Source: Coriobacteriia bacterium (GTDB taxonomy: Bacteria; Actinomycetota; Coriobacteriia; Anaerosomatales; JAUVQN01). Taken from it: DNA of 11,302 nt. The number at the start of each line of letters is the position of its first letter. The stretch's first letter is position 1. The translations under genes and the position numbers were made by a program. The notes below the pieces were generated by a model. It was not told where the DNA came from and ran no database searches. It saw nothing but the letters and a program-made list of their open reading frames with translations. The stretch lies in contig JAUVQN010000023.1 of assembly GCA_030598125.1 (NCBI GenBank), positions 1-11,302 on the forward strand, read 5' to 3'. Shown piece after piece: positions 1 through 8,985 of the stretch.

Positions 1-1602
1 GAGCAGCTCGAGGCCGCCTACGAGGAGGTCCTGACGCGACTCGAAGGGATCGAAGGCCCCGGCCTCGTCGTCATAGACCCGGGCGACCTGCATCGTGCTC
101 ACGAGTTCGCTCAGAACGCTTCGCCCGATGTGGTCGATCGCCACAAGGCGGACGCGCTCGGGACCGTGGACTTCGTCGTGGAGATGGCGCTGGCGTCACT
201 GCCCGAGGACGGGATGCTCGTCGTCGTGGCGCCGACGACCGGGGAGGTGGACGGCCCCGAGCCGCTCGCACCCATCGTCGTCCACGGGGAGGGATGGCGC
301 GGTTTCGTCTCGTCGCCATCCACGCACCGGACGGGTCTCGTCACGCTGCCCGATGTGACCGCCACCGTGCTCGGGCTCTTCGGCATCGAGCGGCCCGCCA
401 GTGTCATCGGCGACGCAATGTCGCCCGACGGCGACGAAGCGGCCCTCTCCGATCGGATCGATGCGCTCGCTCGCGACTCGGCGACGGCGGTCGCCGTCGA
501 CGGGGCGAAGGGGACGGTGCTTAACACGTTCATCGCACTCGCGGTGATCGTCTTCGTCGCCAGCACGCTCGTGCTCGCGCGGGGAGACTATCCCGAGTGG
601 GCGGCGACCCTGTTCAGGCTCGCGCTCCTCGGCGTGGTGTCCTTCCCGCTCGCGACGTATCTCATGTTCCTGGTTCAGCCTCGCCCTGACTCGAGGGTGG
701 AGGTCGTGGGGCTCGTCCTCGGCGCGACGGCGGTCGTGTGGCTCGTGGCCGCCATGCTCGCGAGATCCGCACGCTGCTCGCTCGCGATCACGGCCGTCTC
801 GCTCGCGACCGCGGGTGTCATCATCGTCGATGCGTGGACCGGCTCCTCGATCTCCTTCACGGGGTTCCTGAGTTACTCACCGCTCGCCGGTGCCCGCTAC
901 TACGGGATGGGCAACGAGGCCGCCGCCCTCATGGCGGGCTCGCTCGCTGTCGGGCTCGGGCTCCTCCTGGACGACTGGAAGGACGCGTCGTGGGCGGTTC
1001 CCTTCCGACGCTGGGTCTACCCTGTGATCGCGCTCGTCGCCGTGTGGACGGCCGCGGCGCCGAACCTCGGGGCCAACGTCGGCGTGGCGGTGTGGGGCGT
1101 GGTGCTCTTCGGCGTCGCCTGGGCGGGGATGAACGGCGTGCGGATGACGTGGAAGCTCGCCGTCGCGCTCTTCGTCGTTATCGTCCTGGTGGTCGTGGCC
1201 ATCTCCGTCCTCGATCTGGCGGACATCGGGCCCCAGACGCATCTGGGGCGCGCGCTGTCGAGCGCCGCTGGGGGAGACCTGGGCGAGCTCAGGACGATCG
1301 TGATGCGCAAGGTCGAGACGAACCTGAGGGTACTCACGCACACGAACTGGACATACGTGCTCATCGCGGTGCTCGCGTTCCTCGCGTACATGCGGTGGAG
1401 GCCCAAGGGTGAGTTCCTGGACGCACTCGAGAGCCATCCGGACTTCGGACAGGCGCTCACCGCCGTGCTCGTGGGCGGTCTCGCGGCGTACTTCACCGAG
1501 GACTCGGGCATCGTGGTACCGGCGCTGATGTTCCTCTACGCCGGGGCCGGGACGCTCTACGTCATGCTGTCGCGCAGCTGCTGGTCGAAGGAGCCGTGCT
1601 GA
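1..1602 (+). CDS. Polytopic membrane protein with N-terminal alkaline-phosphatase-like region (5' end missing)
   Basis: The reading frame is open from the first base, so the start lies upstream; 533 residues are visible. Residues about 1-140 are soluble and look like the end of an alkaline-phosphatase-superfamily fold: a strand ending VVIDPGD (23-29), a strand LVVVAPTT (73-80), and a GLVTLPDVTATVLGLFG stretch (112-128) like the 'DvapTll..lG' close of such domains. The usual metal ligands would mostly lie upstream and cannot be judged. From about residue 173 there are roughly ten hydrophobic segments. They carry polar motifs RYYGMGNE (299-306) and EDSG (500-503), which I recall as conserved in uncharacterised membrane proteins of Clostridia and Actinobacteria. 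The protein should sit in the cytoplasmic membrane. The next gene starts 16 nt downstream and is a lipid-carrier sugar transferase homologue, so an envelope role is inferred. The true substrate is unknown. Confidence is high for the coding call and low for function. Confidence 0.85.
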   Translation, partial: EQLEAAYEEVLTRLEGIEGPGLVVIDPGDLHRAHEFAQNASPDVVDRHKADALGTVDFVVEMALASLPEDGMLVVVAPTTGEVDGPEPLAPIVVHGEGWRGFVSSPSTHRTGLVTLPDVTATVLGLFGIERPASVIGDAMSPDGDEAALSDRIDALARDSATAVAVDGAKGTVLNTFIALAVIVFVASTLVLARGDYPEWAATLFRLALLGVVSFPLATYLMFLVQPRPDSRVEVVGLVLGATAVVWLVAAMLARSARCSLAITAVSLATAGVIIVDAWTGSSISFTGFLSYSPLAGARYYGMGNEAAALMAGSLAVGLGLLLDDWKDASWAVPFRRWVYPVIALVAVWTAAAPNLGANVGVAVWGVVLFGVAWAGMNGVRMTWKLAVALFVVIVLVVVAISVLDLADIGPQTHLGRALSSAAGGDLGELRTIVMRKVETNLRVLTHTNWTYVLIAVLAFLAYMRWRPKGEFLDALESHPDFGQALTAVLVGGLAAYFTEDSGIVVPALMFLYAGAGTLYVMLSRSCWSKEPC

Positions 1603-1618
1603 TGCGGGCGGTGGCGAC

Positions 1619-2695
1619 GTGAGCCCGTGGCTGTCCGGCGCCCTCGCGTGGCTCATCGCGCTGCTCGCGTGCGTCGTCGTCCCGTACTTCGGGATGCGGT
1701 GGCTTGCACCGACGCTGGAGCAGCACGCGCCGAGGGTGCGCAACTACCGCGGACGAGAGCTGCCCCTCGGTCTCGGCCTCGTGTGGGCGTTCTGGTCGCT
1801 CGGGATGGTCGTGGCGACGCTCCCGGCGGGCGTGTGGGCGCTCTTCTTCGGCGGCTCGGCCGAGGGTGGCTCGCAGCCGCCGGCCTGGATCGAGCCTGTG
1901 GGGGCCTTCGGGACCGTCGAGACCTTCGTGCCCGTCTTCCTCGTGACGGGCGTGCTCCTGTTCGGGCTCGTGGACGACGCCTTCGGGGACGAGTCCAAGG
2001 GCTTTCGAGGGCACCTGGGCCAGCTAGGCCGAGGGCGACTGACGACCGGGGGCCTGAAGCTCGTGGGCGTGCTCGTCCTCGCTGCAGCGGCGGCCGGTTC
2101 GGCCAGCACGGCCGCCTTCTTCGTCACAGCGGCCGATCCCCAGTCGTCGATCGGATGGCCCGGGCCGTGGCTCCTGGGGTCCAGGTGGCTGCTCGGTTGG
2201 ATCGTGATCGCGGGGACGGCGAACCTGCTGAACCTCCTGGACCGGCGTCCCGGGCGCGCGCTCAAGGCGTACCTGGCGCTCGTGATCCCGGCTGCTCTGG
2301 TGGGTTCGTACTACGTCTGGCGGACCTGGCCGGTCGTCTCGGAGAACGGCCTCGCAGGCTCCGTGCCCGGGGTCGTGTGGCCGTTCGCGGCCGGCGTACT
2401 GCTGACGGTCGCGGTGGGGCCGGCGCTCGTGGTGTGGCCGTACGACGTGCGAGAGCGAGGCGTCCTCGGCGACGCCGGCTCGAATGCCATGGGGGCGCTC
2501 GCCGGCTACCTGCTCGCCCTCGTGCTCGCCGTCTGGCCGCTCGCGATCGTGGCGTTCGCCGTGGTGGCCCTGAACCTGGTCTCGGAGCGGGTCTCCTTCT
2601 CTGACGTGATCGAAGGGAACCGGGTCTTCGCGTGGCTGGACGGGCTCGGGACGCGGCAGGACCCATCGTCGCGGCGACGCGGGCGAGACGCGTAG
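1619..2695 (+). CDS. MraY/WecA-family polyprenyl-phosphate sugar-1-phosphate transferase homologue
   Basis: A 358-residue membrane protein with about nine or ten hydrophobic segments. Three features of the polyprenyl-phosphate N-acetylhexosamine-1-phosphate transferase family are visible. They are a DD pair in GLVDDAFGDESKG (116-128), the loop NLLNLLDRRPGRALK (202-216), and GDAGSNAMG (284-292), which corresponds to the family's G-D-x-G-S motif. In this family the aspartates bind Mg2+ and the nucleotide sugar, and the enzyme attaches a sugar phosphate to undecaprenyl phosphate at the inner membrane face. Retention of all these acidic residues suggests an active enzyme. It departs from canonical MraY in most other positions and lies away from a murein gene cluster, so it is probably not MraY itself. 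The conserved-looking tail SERVSFSDVIEGNR (322-335) is outside the core motifs. The GTG start at 1619 was chosen because no in-frame start precedes it within the gap; its ribosome site is weak, which fits coupling to the upstream membrane gene. Substrate is unknown. Confidence 0.8.
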   Translation: MSPWLSGALAWLIALLACVVVPYFGMRWLAPTLEQHAPRVRNYRGRELPLGLGLVWAFWSLGMVVATLPAGVWALFFGGSAEGGSQPPAWIEPVGAFGTVETFVPVFLVTGVLLFGLVDDAFGDESKGFRGHLGQLGRGRLTTGGLKLVGVLVLAAAAAGSASTAAFFVTAADPQSSIGWPGPWLLGSRWLLGWIVIAGTANLLNLLDRRPGRALKAYLALVIPAALVGSYYVWRTWPVVSENGLAGSVPGVVWPFAAGVLLTVAVGPALVVWPYDVRERGVLGDAGSNAMGALAGYLLALVLAVWPLAIVAFAVVALNLVSERVSFSDVIEGNRVFAWLDGLGTRQDPSSRRRGRDA

Positions 2696-2866
2696 TCCCG
2701 TGCCCGCCGATGGTGGGTGAGGACGCGCACAGCCCGTACCGCCCGGGAATGTGGGAGGTCCACCGGACGCGGGATTGTGGTTTAGTGGTAGGTGGTCCGG
2801 ACGGCCGCTCTATCGGCACGCCGGACGCCTCGGGAGGCATTTTGACAACAGGAGGGTCGGCTGGGA
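2696..2866 (+). promoter_or_regulatory. pyrG leader / probable operon promoter region
   Basis: A 171-nt gap with no convincing ORF separates the membrane pair from pyrG and is the natural place for the pyrG operon promoter. A less GC-rich patch with TTTAGT (2781-2786) could hold a -10 element, but no good -35 is spaced from it. It sits inside an imperfect inverted repeat (2757-2764 with 2791-2798, one mismatch). Further down, GCCT-CGGG-AGGC (2827-2838) can form a small hairpin followed by ATTTT. Gram-positive pyrG genes are often controlled by a CTP-sensing leader attenuator, but this stem is only 4 bp and I cannot identify a G-start/C-tract pair, so attenuation is speculative. Confidence 0.35.
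2850..2856 (+). promoter_or_regulatory. Strong Shine-Dalgarno for pyrG
   Basis: AGGAGGG lies 10 nt before the ATG at 2867. It is the best ribosome site in the five-gene run and fixes the pyrG start. The downstream genes have weak or moderate sites and close junctions. Confidence 0.75.
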
Positions 2867-4552
<1,686 letters not shown>

Positions 4553-5665
4553 ATGTCGGACGAGCGGCTGCTCCAGACCTTCTTCGACCTCGTCAGGATC
4601 CCGAGCCCGACCTTCAAGGAGGCGGCTGTCGCCCGCTACGCGGCCGACGCACTCACTGACGCTGGCGCTCGCGTCACCTTCGACAAGAGCGCGGCCAGGA
4701 CCGGATCAGACACGGGGAACCTCCTCGCCGAGCTGCCCGGTACGGCCGCGGGGCGTACGGTGCTGCTGTCAGCGCATATGGACACCGTCGAGCCGTGCGA
4801 GGGCGTCGAGCCCGTCGTCGTCGACGGTGAGATCCACTCCGCCGGAGACACCGTGCTCGGAGCCGATGACAAGGCGGGAGTGGCAGCCATCGTCGAGGTC
4901 GTCCGGCGCCTTGCCGAGTCCAACGAGCCCAGATCCCCGGTCCGCGTGGTCCTGACCGTGGCCGAGGAGAAGGGCCTCGTCGGTGCGAAGGCGCTCGATC
5001 CGGCGGATCTGGAGGCCGACGTCGCGCTCGTGCTCGACGCGGACGGCGACCCCGGGGGGATCGTCGTCGCGTCGCCGACGCACTACACGTTCTCCGCGAC
5101 GTTCCACGGGCGCGCCTCGCACGCCGGCGTCGAGCCCGAGAAGGGCCGCTCCGCGGTCGTGATGGCCGCTCGCGCGGGCGCGACCATGCCGTCGGGGCGC
5201 CTGGACGATGAGTCGACCGCCAACGTCGGTACCATCGAGGGCGGGACCGCGACCAACGTCGTCGCGCAGACCGCGATCGTCACCGGCGAGTGCAGGTCGC
5301 TCGACACCGAGCGCGTGGAAGGGGTCCGCGACCGGATGCAGCGAGCGATGGAGGACGCTGCCGCGGGCCTGGAGGGCCGGGTCGACGTCGTCTGGACGAA
5401 GGAGTATGAAGCCTTCCACTTCGCCGACGACGACCCGATGCTCGAACTCGTCGAAGGAGCCTGCCGGGACATCGGGGTCGAGCCTCGGAGGGTCAAGACC
5501 GGAGGTGGCAGCGACGGCAACATCCTGCACGCCAAGGGCGTTCCCACGCTCGTGCTCTCGAGCGGTATGCGCAGCGTGCACGGCGTGGACGAGTGGATGC
5601 GGATCGAGGACCTGTTCGCCCTGACGAGGCTCGCAGGGGCCGTCGTCAGACGCTCGGCGGACTGA
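4553..5665 (+). CDS. M20-family PepT-like metallopeptidase
   Basis: A 370-residue cytosolic zinc peptidase or amidohydrolase of the M20 family. The PepT-like subgroup is indicated by the GRLDDESTANVGTIEGGTATN stretch near 215-235. The metal and catalytic residues are all in place: H75 and D77 in SAHMDT, bridging D105 in LGADDKAG, E138 (general base) and E139 in TVAEEKG, D162 in VLDADGD, and H343 in SVHGVDE. The GRASHAG motif (H190) lies in the inserted dimerisation domain (about 175-290). Family members cleave small peptides or acyl-amino acids; the exact substrate cannot be read from sequence. The ATG follows the pyrG TAG with no spacer and has no clear Shine-Dalgarno, so translation is probably coupled to pyrG. 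With ald two genes downstream, a role in releasing amino acids for catabolism is possible but inferred. The gene symbol pepT is avoided because true tripeptidase activity is not shown. Confidence 0.92.
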   Translation: MSDERLLQTFFDLVRIPSPTFKEAAVARYAADALTDAGARVTFDKSAARTGSDTGNLLAELPGTAAGRTVLLSAHMDTVEPCEGVEPVVVDGEIHSAGDTVLGADDKAGVAAIVEVVRRLAESNEPRSPVRVVLTVAEEKGLVGAKALDPADLEADVALVLDADGDPGGIVVASPTHYTFSATFHGRASHAGVEPEKGRSAVVMAARAGATMPSGRLDDESTANVGTIEGGTATNVVAQTAIVTGECRSLDTERVEGVRDRMQRAMEDAAAGLEGRVDVVWTKEYEAFHFADDDPMLELVEGACRDIGVEPRRVKTGGGSDGNILHAKGVPTLVLSSGMRSVHGVDEWMRIEDLFALTRLAGAVVRRSAD

Positions 5666-5666
5666 C

Positions 5667-6812
5667 GTGCGACTCGTCTGGGGCATCGTCACCGAGTCCC
5701 GGGACGAGGCCGGCGATGTGCAGCGCCTCGTAGTGGAGACGTCCGAGGGGACCCGGAGCGCCATCGCGTTCATCTCGTTGTCGGGGACCTGTCGAGCGGG
5801 TGAGCGGGTCCTTCTGAACGCGACCGCCGTCGACCTGGCCCTCGGGACGGGCGGCGAGGACTTCGTGGTCGCGAGAGCGCCTTCGGACACCATCGCCGGC
5901 GGTGTCGCTCTCGACGACCCGTCGGGCGGCCATATCGTGAAAATGAGGTACACACCACTGCAACTCGACGTTCTCGCGGTCGAGGAGGAAGAGGGACCGG
6001 GCCATGCGGCGATGCGCGAGGCCGTCTCGATCGGTGGGATGCCCGTCGTCTGCTGCGGTCTGCACAGCCAGCTCGTGCCGGTGGCCGCCGCGGTGCACGA
6101 GGTTGATCCTACGCTCGACGTCGCGTACGTGATGTCGGATGCGGCGGCGCTGCCGCTCGCGCTGTCAGACGCGGTGCGCTCATGCCGGGAGGCCGGCCTC
6201 GTATCCTCGACCGTCACGTGTGGTCAGGCGTTCGGCGGGGACTTGGAGGCCGTCAACGTGCACTCGGGTCTGCTCGCGGCCGACCGGGTCGCGGGTGCCG
6301 ACATCGCGGTGGTCGCCATCGGTCCCGGGCTCGCGGGCACGGGTACGGTCTTCGGTCACGGCGGTGTCGCGCAAGGTGAGGCCGTCAACGCGTGCGCGGC
6401 GGTCGGAGGAAGGGCCGTCGCGGTGCTCAGGATCTCGTCCGTCGACGAGCGCGACCGCCATCGCGGCGTGAGCCACCACTCCATCACCGCACTGCTGCGC
6501 GTCGCGCTCGCGCCCGCGCTCGTGCCCGTACCCGAGCTGGACGGGTCGTTGCTGAGCGATGTCGATGCCGAGCTCGAGAGCGTGGGGGTCTGGGAACACC
6601 ACGAGCGGGAAGACGTGCCACGTCGCGCGCTGCCGGACGCCTTGGGCGTCCCGATGGGCTCGATGGGGCGCGATGCTCGCGACGACCCCGCGATGTTCCT
6701 CGCCGCCGCCGCTGGTGGCGATGTCGCCGCTCGGCTCGCTCGCGAGCGCGGAGACCACTCGGGGACGGCTGGTCGTGATGCGGGAATATCAGACACGAGA
6801 GACGGGGAGTGA
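5667..6812 (+). CDS. DUF3866 family protein of unknown function
   Basis: A 381-residue, probably cytosolic protein with no signal peptide or clear membrane segment. It matches the DUF3866 family as I remember it. The N-terminal part (about 1-75) ends VLLNATAVDLALGTGG, and the core has GGHIVKMRYTPLQLDVLAVEE (88-107). These are followed by GLHSQ (131-135), GPGLAGTGTVFGHGGVAQGEA (219-239) and SSVDERDRHRGVSHHS (257-272). The glycine-rich loop and the histidines H133, H231, H265, H270 and H271 look like candidate ligand or metal residues, but no reaction is known for the family. The last 20 or so residues are polar and probably disordered. GTG at 5667 is one base after the preceding stop, with only a weak ribosome site, indicating coupling. 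The gene occupies the pyrG-xerD interval where mycobacteria carry a NUDIX hydrolase gene. Family assignment is confident; function is unknown. Confidence 0.9.
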   Translation: MRLVWGIVTESRDEAGDVQRLVVETSEGTRSAIAFISLSGTCRAGERVLLNATAVDLALGTGGEDFVVARAPSDTIAGGVALDDPSGGHIVKMRYTPLQLDVLAVEEEEGPGHAAMREAVSIGGMPVVCCGLHSQLVPVAAAVHEVDPTLDVAYVMSDAAALPLALSDAVRSCREAGLVSSTVTCGQAFGGDLEAVNVHSGLLAADRVAGADIAVVAIGPGLAGTGTVFGHGGVAQGEAVNACAAVGGRAVAVLRISSVDERDRHRGVSHHSITALLRVALAPALVPVPELDGSLLSDVDAELESVGVWEHHEREDVPRRALPDALGVPMGSMGRDARDDPAMFLAAAAGGDVAARLARERGDHSGTAGRDAGISDTRDGE

Positions 6813-6815
6813 GCC

Positions 6816-7937
6816 ATGATCATCGGCGTCCCCCGCGAGGCGAAGCCGGAAGAGTACCGTGTGGCCGCGACGCCTGGCAGCGTACGCGAGGCGGTCGCGC
6901 GAGGCCACACGGTGCTGGTGGAGTCCGGTGCGGGTGAGGGCTCATCGATCGAGGACACGCAGTTCGAGCGAGCGGGCGCGCGCATGCTCGACCGCGCGGA
7001 GGACGTCTTCGAGCAGGCCGAGCTCGTCCTGAAGGTGAAGGAGCCGCTGCCGCACGAGACGGAGCTGCTTCGCGAGGGACAGGTCCTGTTCGCGTTCCTG
7101 CACCTGGCGCCGGATGTGGATCTCACGCGCCGCCTGGTGGACTCAGGCGCGGTGTGCATCGCCTACGAGACCGTCGAACTCGAGGATGGGACGCTCCCGC
7201 TGCTGGCGCCGATGTCCGAGGTCGCCGGCCGCATGGCTGCCCAGGTCGGATCCGAGTACCTGCAGCGCCCCAAGGGCGGGCGCGGCGTGCTCCTCGGCGG
7301 CGTCCCCGGTGTGCTTCCCGCCACGTGCGCGGTCCTGGGCGGAGGCGTCGTCGGGATCAACGCCGCGTTCGTCGCCTCGGGGATGGGAGCGGAGACGATT
7401 GTCCTGGACGTCGACCTCGGCCGGCTCCGATACCTCGACGAGACGTGGACCGGTCGCTTCCAGACGCTCTTCTCCAACGCGCACAACGTCGAAGAGGTCG
7501 TACTCGGCGCCGATCTCATCGTCGGCGCCGTGCTCGTCCATGGGGCGCGGACGCCGTGGGTCGTGACGCGAGACATGCTGCCCCGGATGAAGGACGGGGC
7601 TGTCATCGTGGACGTCGCGGTCGATCAGGGCGGCTGCGTGGAGACCTCGCGTCCCACGACTCACGCCGAGCCCGTCTTCTCCGTGGACGCTGTCCTCCAC
7701 TACTGCGTCACGAACATGCCCGGCGCCGTACCCAGCACCTCGACCAACGCGCTGACGAACGCGACGATCCCGTATGCGCTCGCCATCGCCGACAAGGGGT
7801 GGGAAGCGGCGGCCGCCGACGATCCGGCTCTGGCGAGAGGTGTGAACGTGGTGCACGGCCGTGTCGCGTACGGGCCGGTGGCGGCGGCCCATGGACTGCC
7901 GCACGAGCCGCTCGAGGGCTTGGTGATCGGCGGGTGA
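6816..7937 (+). CDS. ald: Alanine dehydrogenase (NAD+)
   Basis: Reversibly deaminates L-alanine to pyruvate and ammonium with NAD+, in the cytosol. At 373 residues it is the standard length. Substrate and catalytic residues fall at the same numbers as in the well-studied Mycobacterium tuberculosis enzyme: R15 in EYRVAATP, K75 in VKVKEP, H96 in FLHLAP and D270 in VDVAVDQGG. The Rossmann loop is GGGVVG (175-180), followed by D198 at the end of the second strand, the usual NAD ribose ligand, so NAD+ rather than NADP+ is expected. The ATG at 6816 sits 3 nt after the previous stop with a GGGGAG ribosome site inside the end of that gene. The 3' end overlaps xerD by 4 nt. In anaerobes and hypoxic actinobacteria this enzyme can assimilate nitrogen or recycle NADH; the direction here is not decided by the sequence. 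The neighbouring M20 peptidase could supply alanine. Confidence 0.97.
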   Translation: MIIGVPREAKPEEYRVAATPGSVREAVARGHTVLVESGAGEGSSIEDTQFERAGARMLDRAEDVFEQAELVLKVKEPLPHETELLREGQVLFAFLHLAPDVDLTRRLVDSGAVCIAYETVELEDGTLPLLAPMSEVAGRMAAQVGSEYLQRPKGGRGVLLGGVPGVLPATCAVLGGGVVGINAAFVASGMGAETIVLDVDLGRLRYLDETWTGRFQTLFSNAHNVEEVVLGADLIVGAVLVHGARTPWVVTRDMLPRMKDGAVIVDVAVDQGGCVETSRPTTHAEPVFSVDAVLHYCVTNMPGAVPSTSTNALTNATIPYALAIADKGWEAAAADDPALARGVNVVHGRVAYGPVAAAHGLPHEPLEGLVIGG

Positions 7938-8941
7938 GCATCAGCGGCGACAGGGGCACGGCGGATACGGCCGCTGGAGGAGCGACGGCGCCCGAGGCGA
8001 CGTCCGTAGGCGAGCCGGCGGGTGTCTCACCGGTCTTCGTCTCCAACATCGCCGAGTTCCTCGGGTATCTGAGCGTCGAGCGCGGCGCGACCGGCAACAC
8101 GATCGACGCGTACCGTCGCGACCTCGACGGCTACGCGACGTTCATGACCAGGAGGGGAGTACCCACGGCGCGGGACGTGGACCGCGACGACGTGACCGCC
8201 TACGTCGCCGCGCTGGTCCGTCTCGAGCTCGCTCCGACCACAGTGCAGCGGCGGGTGTCGACGGTGAAGAGCTTCCACAAGTTCCTCGTGCGAGAGGGGC
8301 TCACGGAGCACCATCCGACGGCGGACGTCCCGCTCCCCAAGACGCCGCAGCACCTGCCGGACGTGCTGAGCATCGATCAGGCCGATCTGCTGCTGTCGCA
8401 GCCCTTCCCGGACGGTCCCGCGGGCATGCGGGACCGGACGATCCTCGAGGTGCTGTACGGATGCGGGCTGAGGGCCAGTGAGCTCGCAGGTCTCGACGTC
8501 ACCGACCTCGAACTGGAGCGGGGCTTTCTGCGGGTCTTCGGCAAAGGAGGCAAGGAGCGGCTCGTGCCGATCGCCGGCGCTGCCATCGGAGCGCTGCGCG
8601 AGTACCTCGAGCGCGGGCGACCGTACCTCAGGCCCGCGACGTCACGTACCGCGCAGGACCCCGACGCGGTCTTCCTGAGCGTCCGTGGTCGCCGCCTGAC
8701 ACGGCAGTCCGTCTTCGACATCGTGCGCAGGTACGGTCGCGTGGTCGGTCTCGACGTGCACCCGCACACGCTCCGGCACTCGTTCGCGACGCACCTCCTG
8801 GAGGGAGGGGCGGATCTGCGGGCGCTGCAGGAGATGCTCGGGCACGCGGACATTTCGACGACGCAGGTGTACACCCACGTAGACCGGCGGCATCTGAGGG
8901 AAGAGTACCTGTCCACACATCCCAGGGCGGGGCTGAGGTGA
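7934..8941 (+). CDS. xerD: Tyrosine recombinase XerD (chromosome dimer resolution)
   Basis: Site-specific recombinase that, with XerC, resolves chromosome dimers at the dif site. Length is 335 residues. Residues about 33-130 are the SAM-like core-binding domain and about 145-330 the catalytic domain. All six active-site residues are visible: R180 in GLRASEL, K204 in GKGGKER, H278 and R281 in HPHTLRHSFATHLL, H304 in MLGHADIST and nucleophile Y313 in QVYTHVD. The DLRALQEMLGH context is typical of XerC/XerD. XerD rather than XerC is preferred from the pyrG-xerD neighbourhood, but this is not certain. The GTG at 7934 overlaps the ald stop as GTGA. It gives a polar N-terminal extension of about 32 residues not usual in XerD. 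No other ATG, GTG or TTG was seen in frame before the domain begins, so the extension looks real. Confidence 0.93.
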   Translation: MSISGDRGTADTAAGGATAPEATSVGEPAGVSPVFVSNIAEFLGYLSVERGATGNTIDAYRRDLDGYATFMTRRGVPTARDVDRDDVTAYVAALVRLELAPTTVQRRVSTVKSFHKFLVREGLTEHHPTADVPLPKTPQHLPDVLSIDQADLLLSQPFPDGPAGMRDRTILEVLYGCGLRASELAGLDVTDLELERGFLRVFGKGGKERLVPIAGAAIGALREYLERGRPYLRPATSRTAQDPDAVFLSVRGRRLTRQSVFDIVRRYGRVVGLDVHPHTLRHSFATHLLEGGADLRALQEMLGHADISTTQVYTHVDRRHLREEYLSTHPRAGLR

Positions 8942-8969
8942 GGAAGCCGGTTAGCGCGAAGGTCGCTCA

Positions 8970-8981
8970 AGACACGTGTCT
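8970..8981. promoter_or_regulatory. Perfect 12-bp palindrome, candidate operator
   Basis: AGACACGTGTCT is perfectly self-complementary and lies 4 bp upstream of a TATAAG element in the xerD-binding-protein gap. Its position would overlap or abut the spacer and -35 zone of that promoter, which is typical of a repressor operator. No U-run follows, so it does not look like a terminator. The regulator is unknown; control by nucleosides is inferred only from the downstream transporter. Confidence 0.45.
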
Positions 8982-8985
8982 CGGG

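Noticed and set aside
2827..2843. Hairpin plus ATTTT as a terminator
   Set aside because: The stem is only 4 bp and the T-run is short; it is too weak to call a terminator, so it is kept only as a speculative leader element.
2842..2847. TTGACA, a perfect -35 hexamer
   Set aside because: A 17-bp spacer would put the -10 at about 2865-2870, over the pyrG start codon, and no -10-like sequence is there.
4769..6217. 482-codon open frame on the minus strand
   Set aside because: It lies antisense to the M20 and DUF3866 genes, has no recognisable domain, and is the usual GC-rich mirror of a coding strand.
6737..6748. 12-bp palindrome CGCTCGCGAGCG
   Set aside because: It is inside the DUF3866 coding region and made of common GC-rich codons, so chance is a sufficient explanation.
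7154..7933. Long open frame upstream of and in frame with xerD
   Set aside because: It overlaps ald in another frame and reads as Arg-rich low-complexity sequence. Residue-level matches to alanine dehydrogenase show that ald is the real gene, so xerD starts at 7934.
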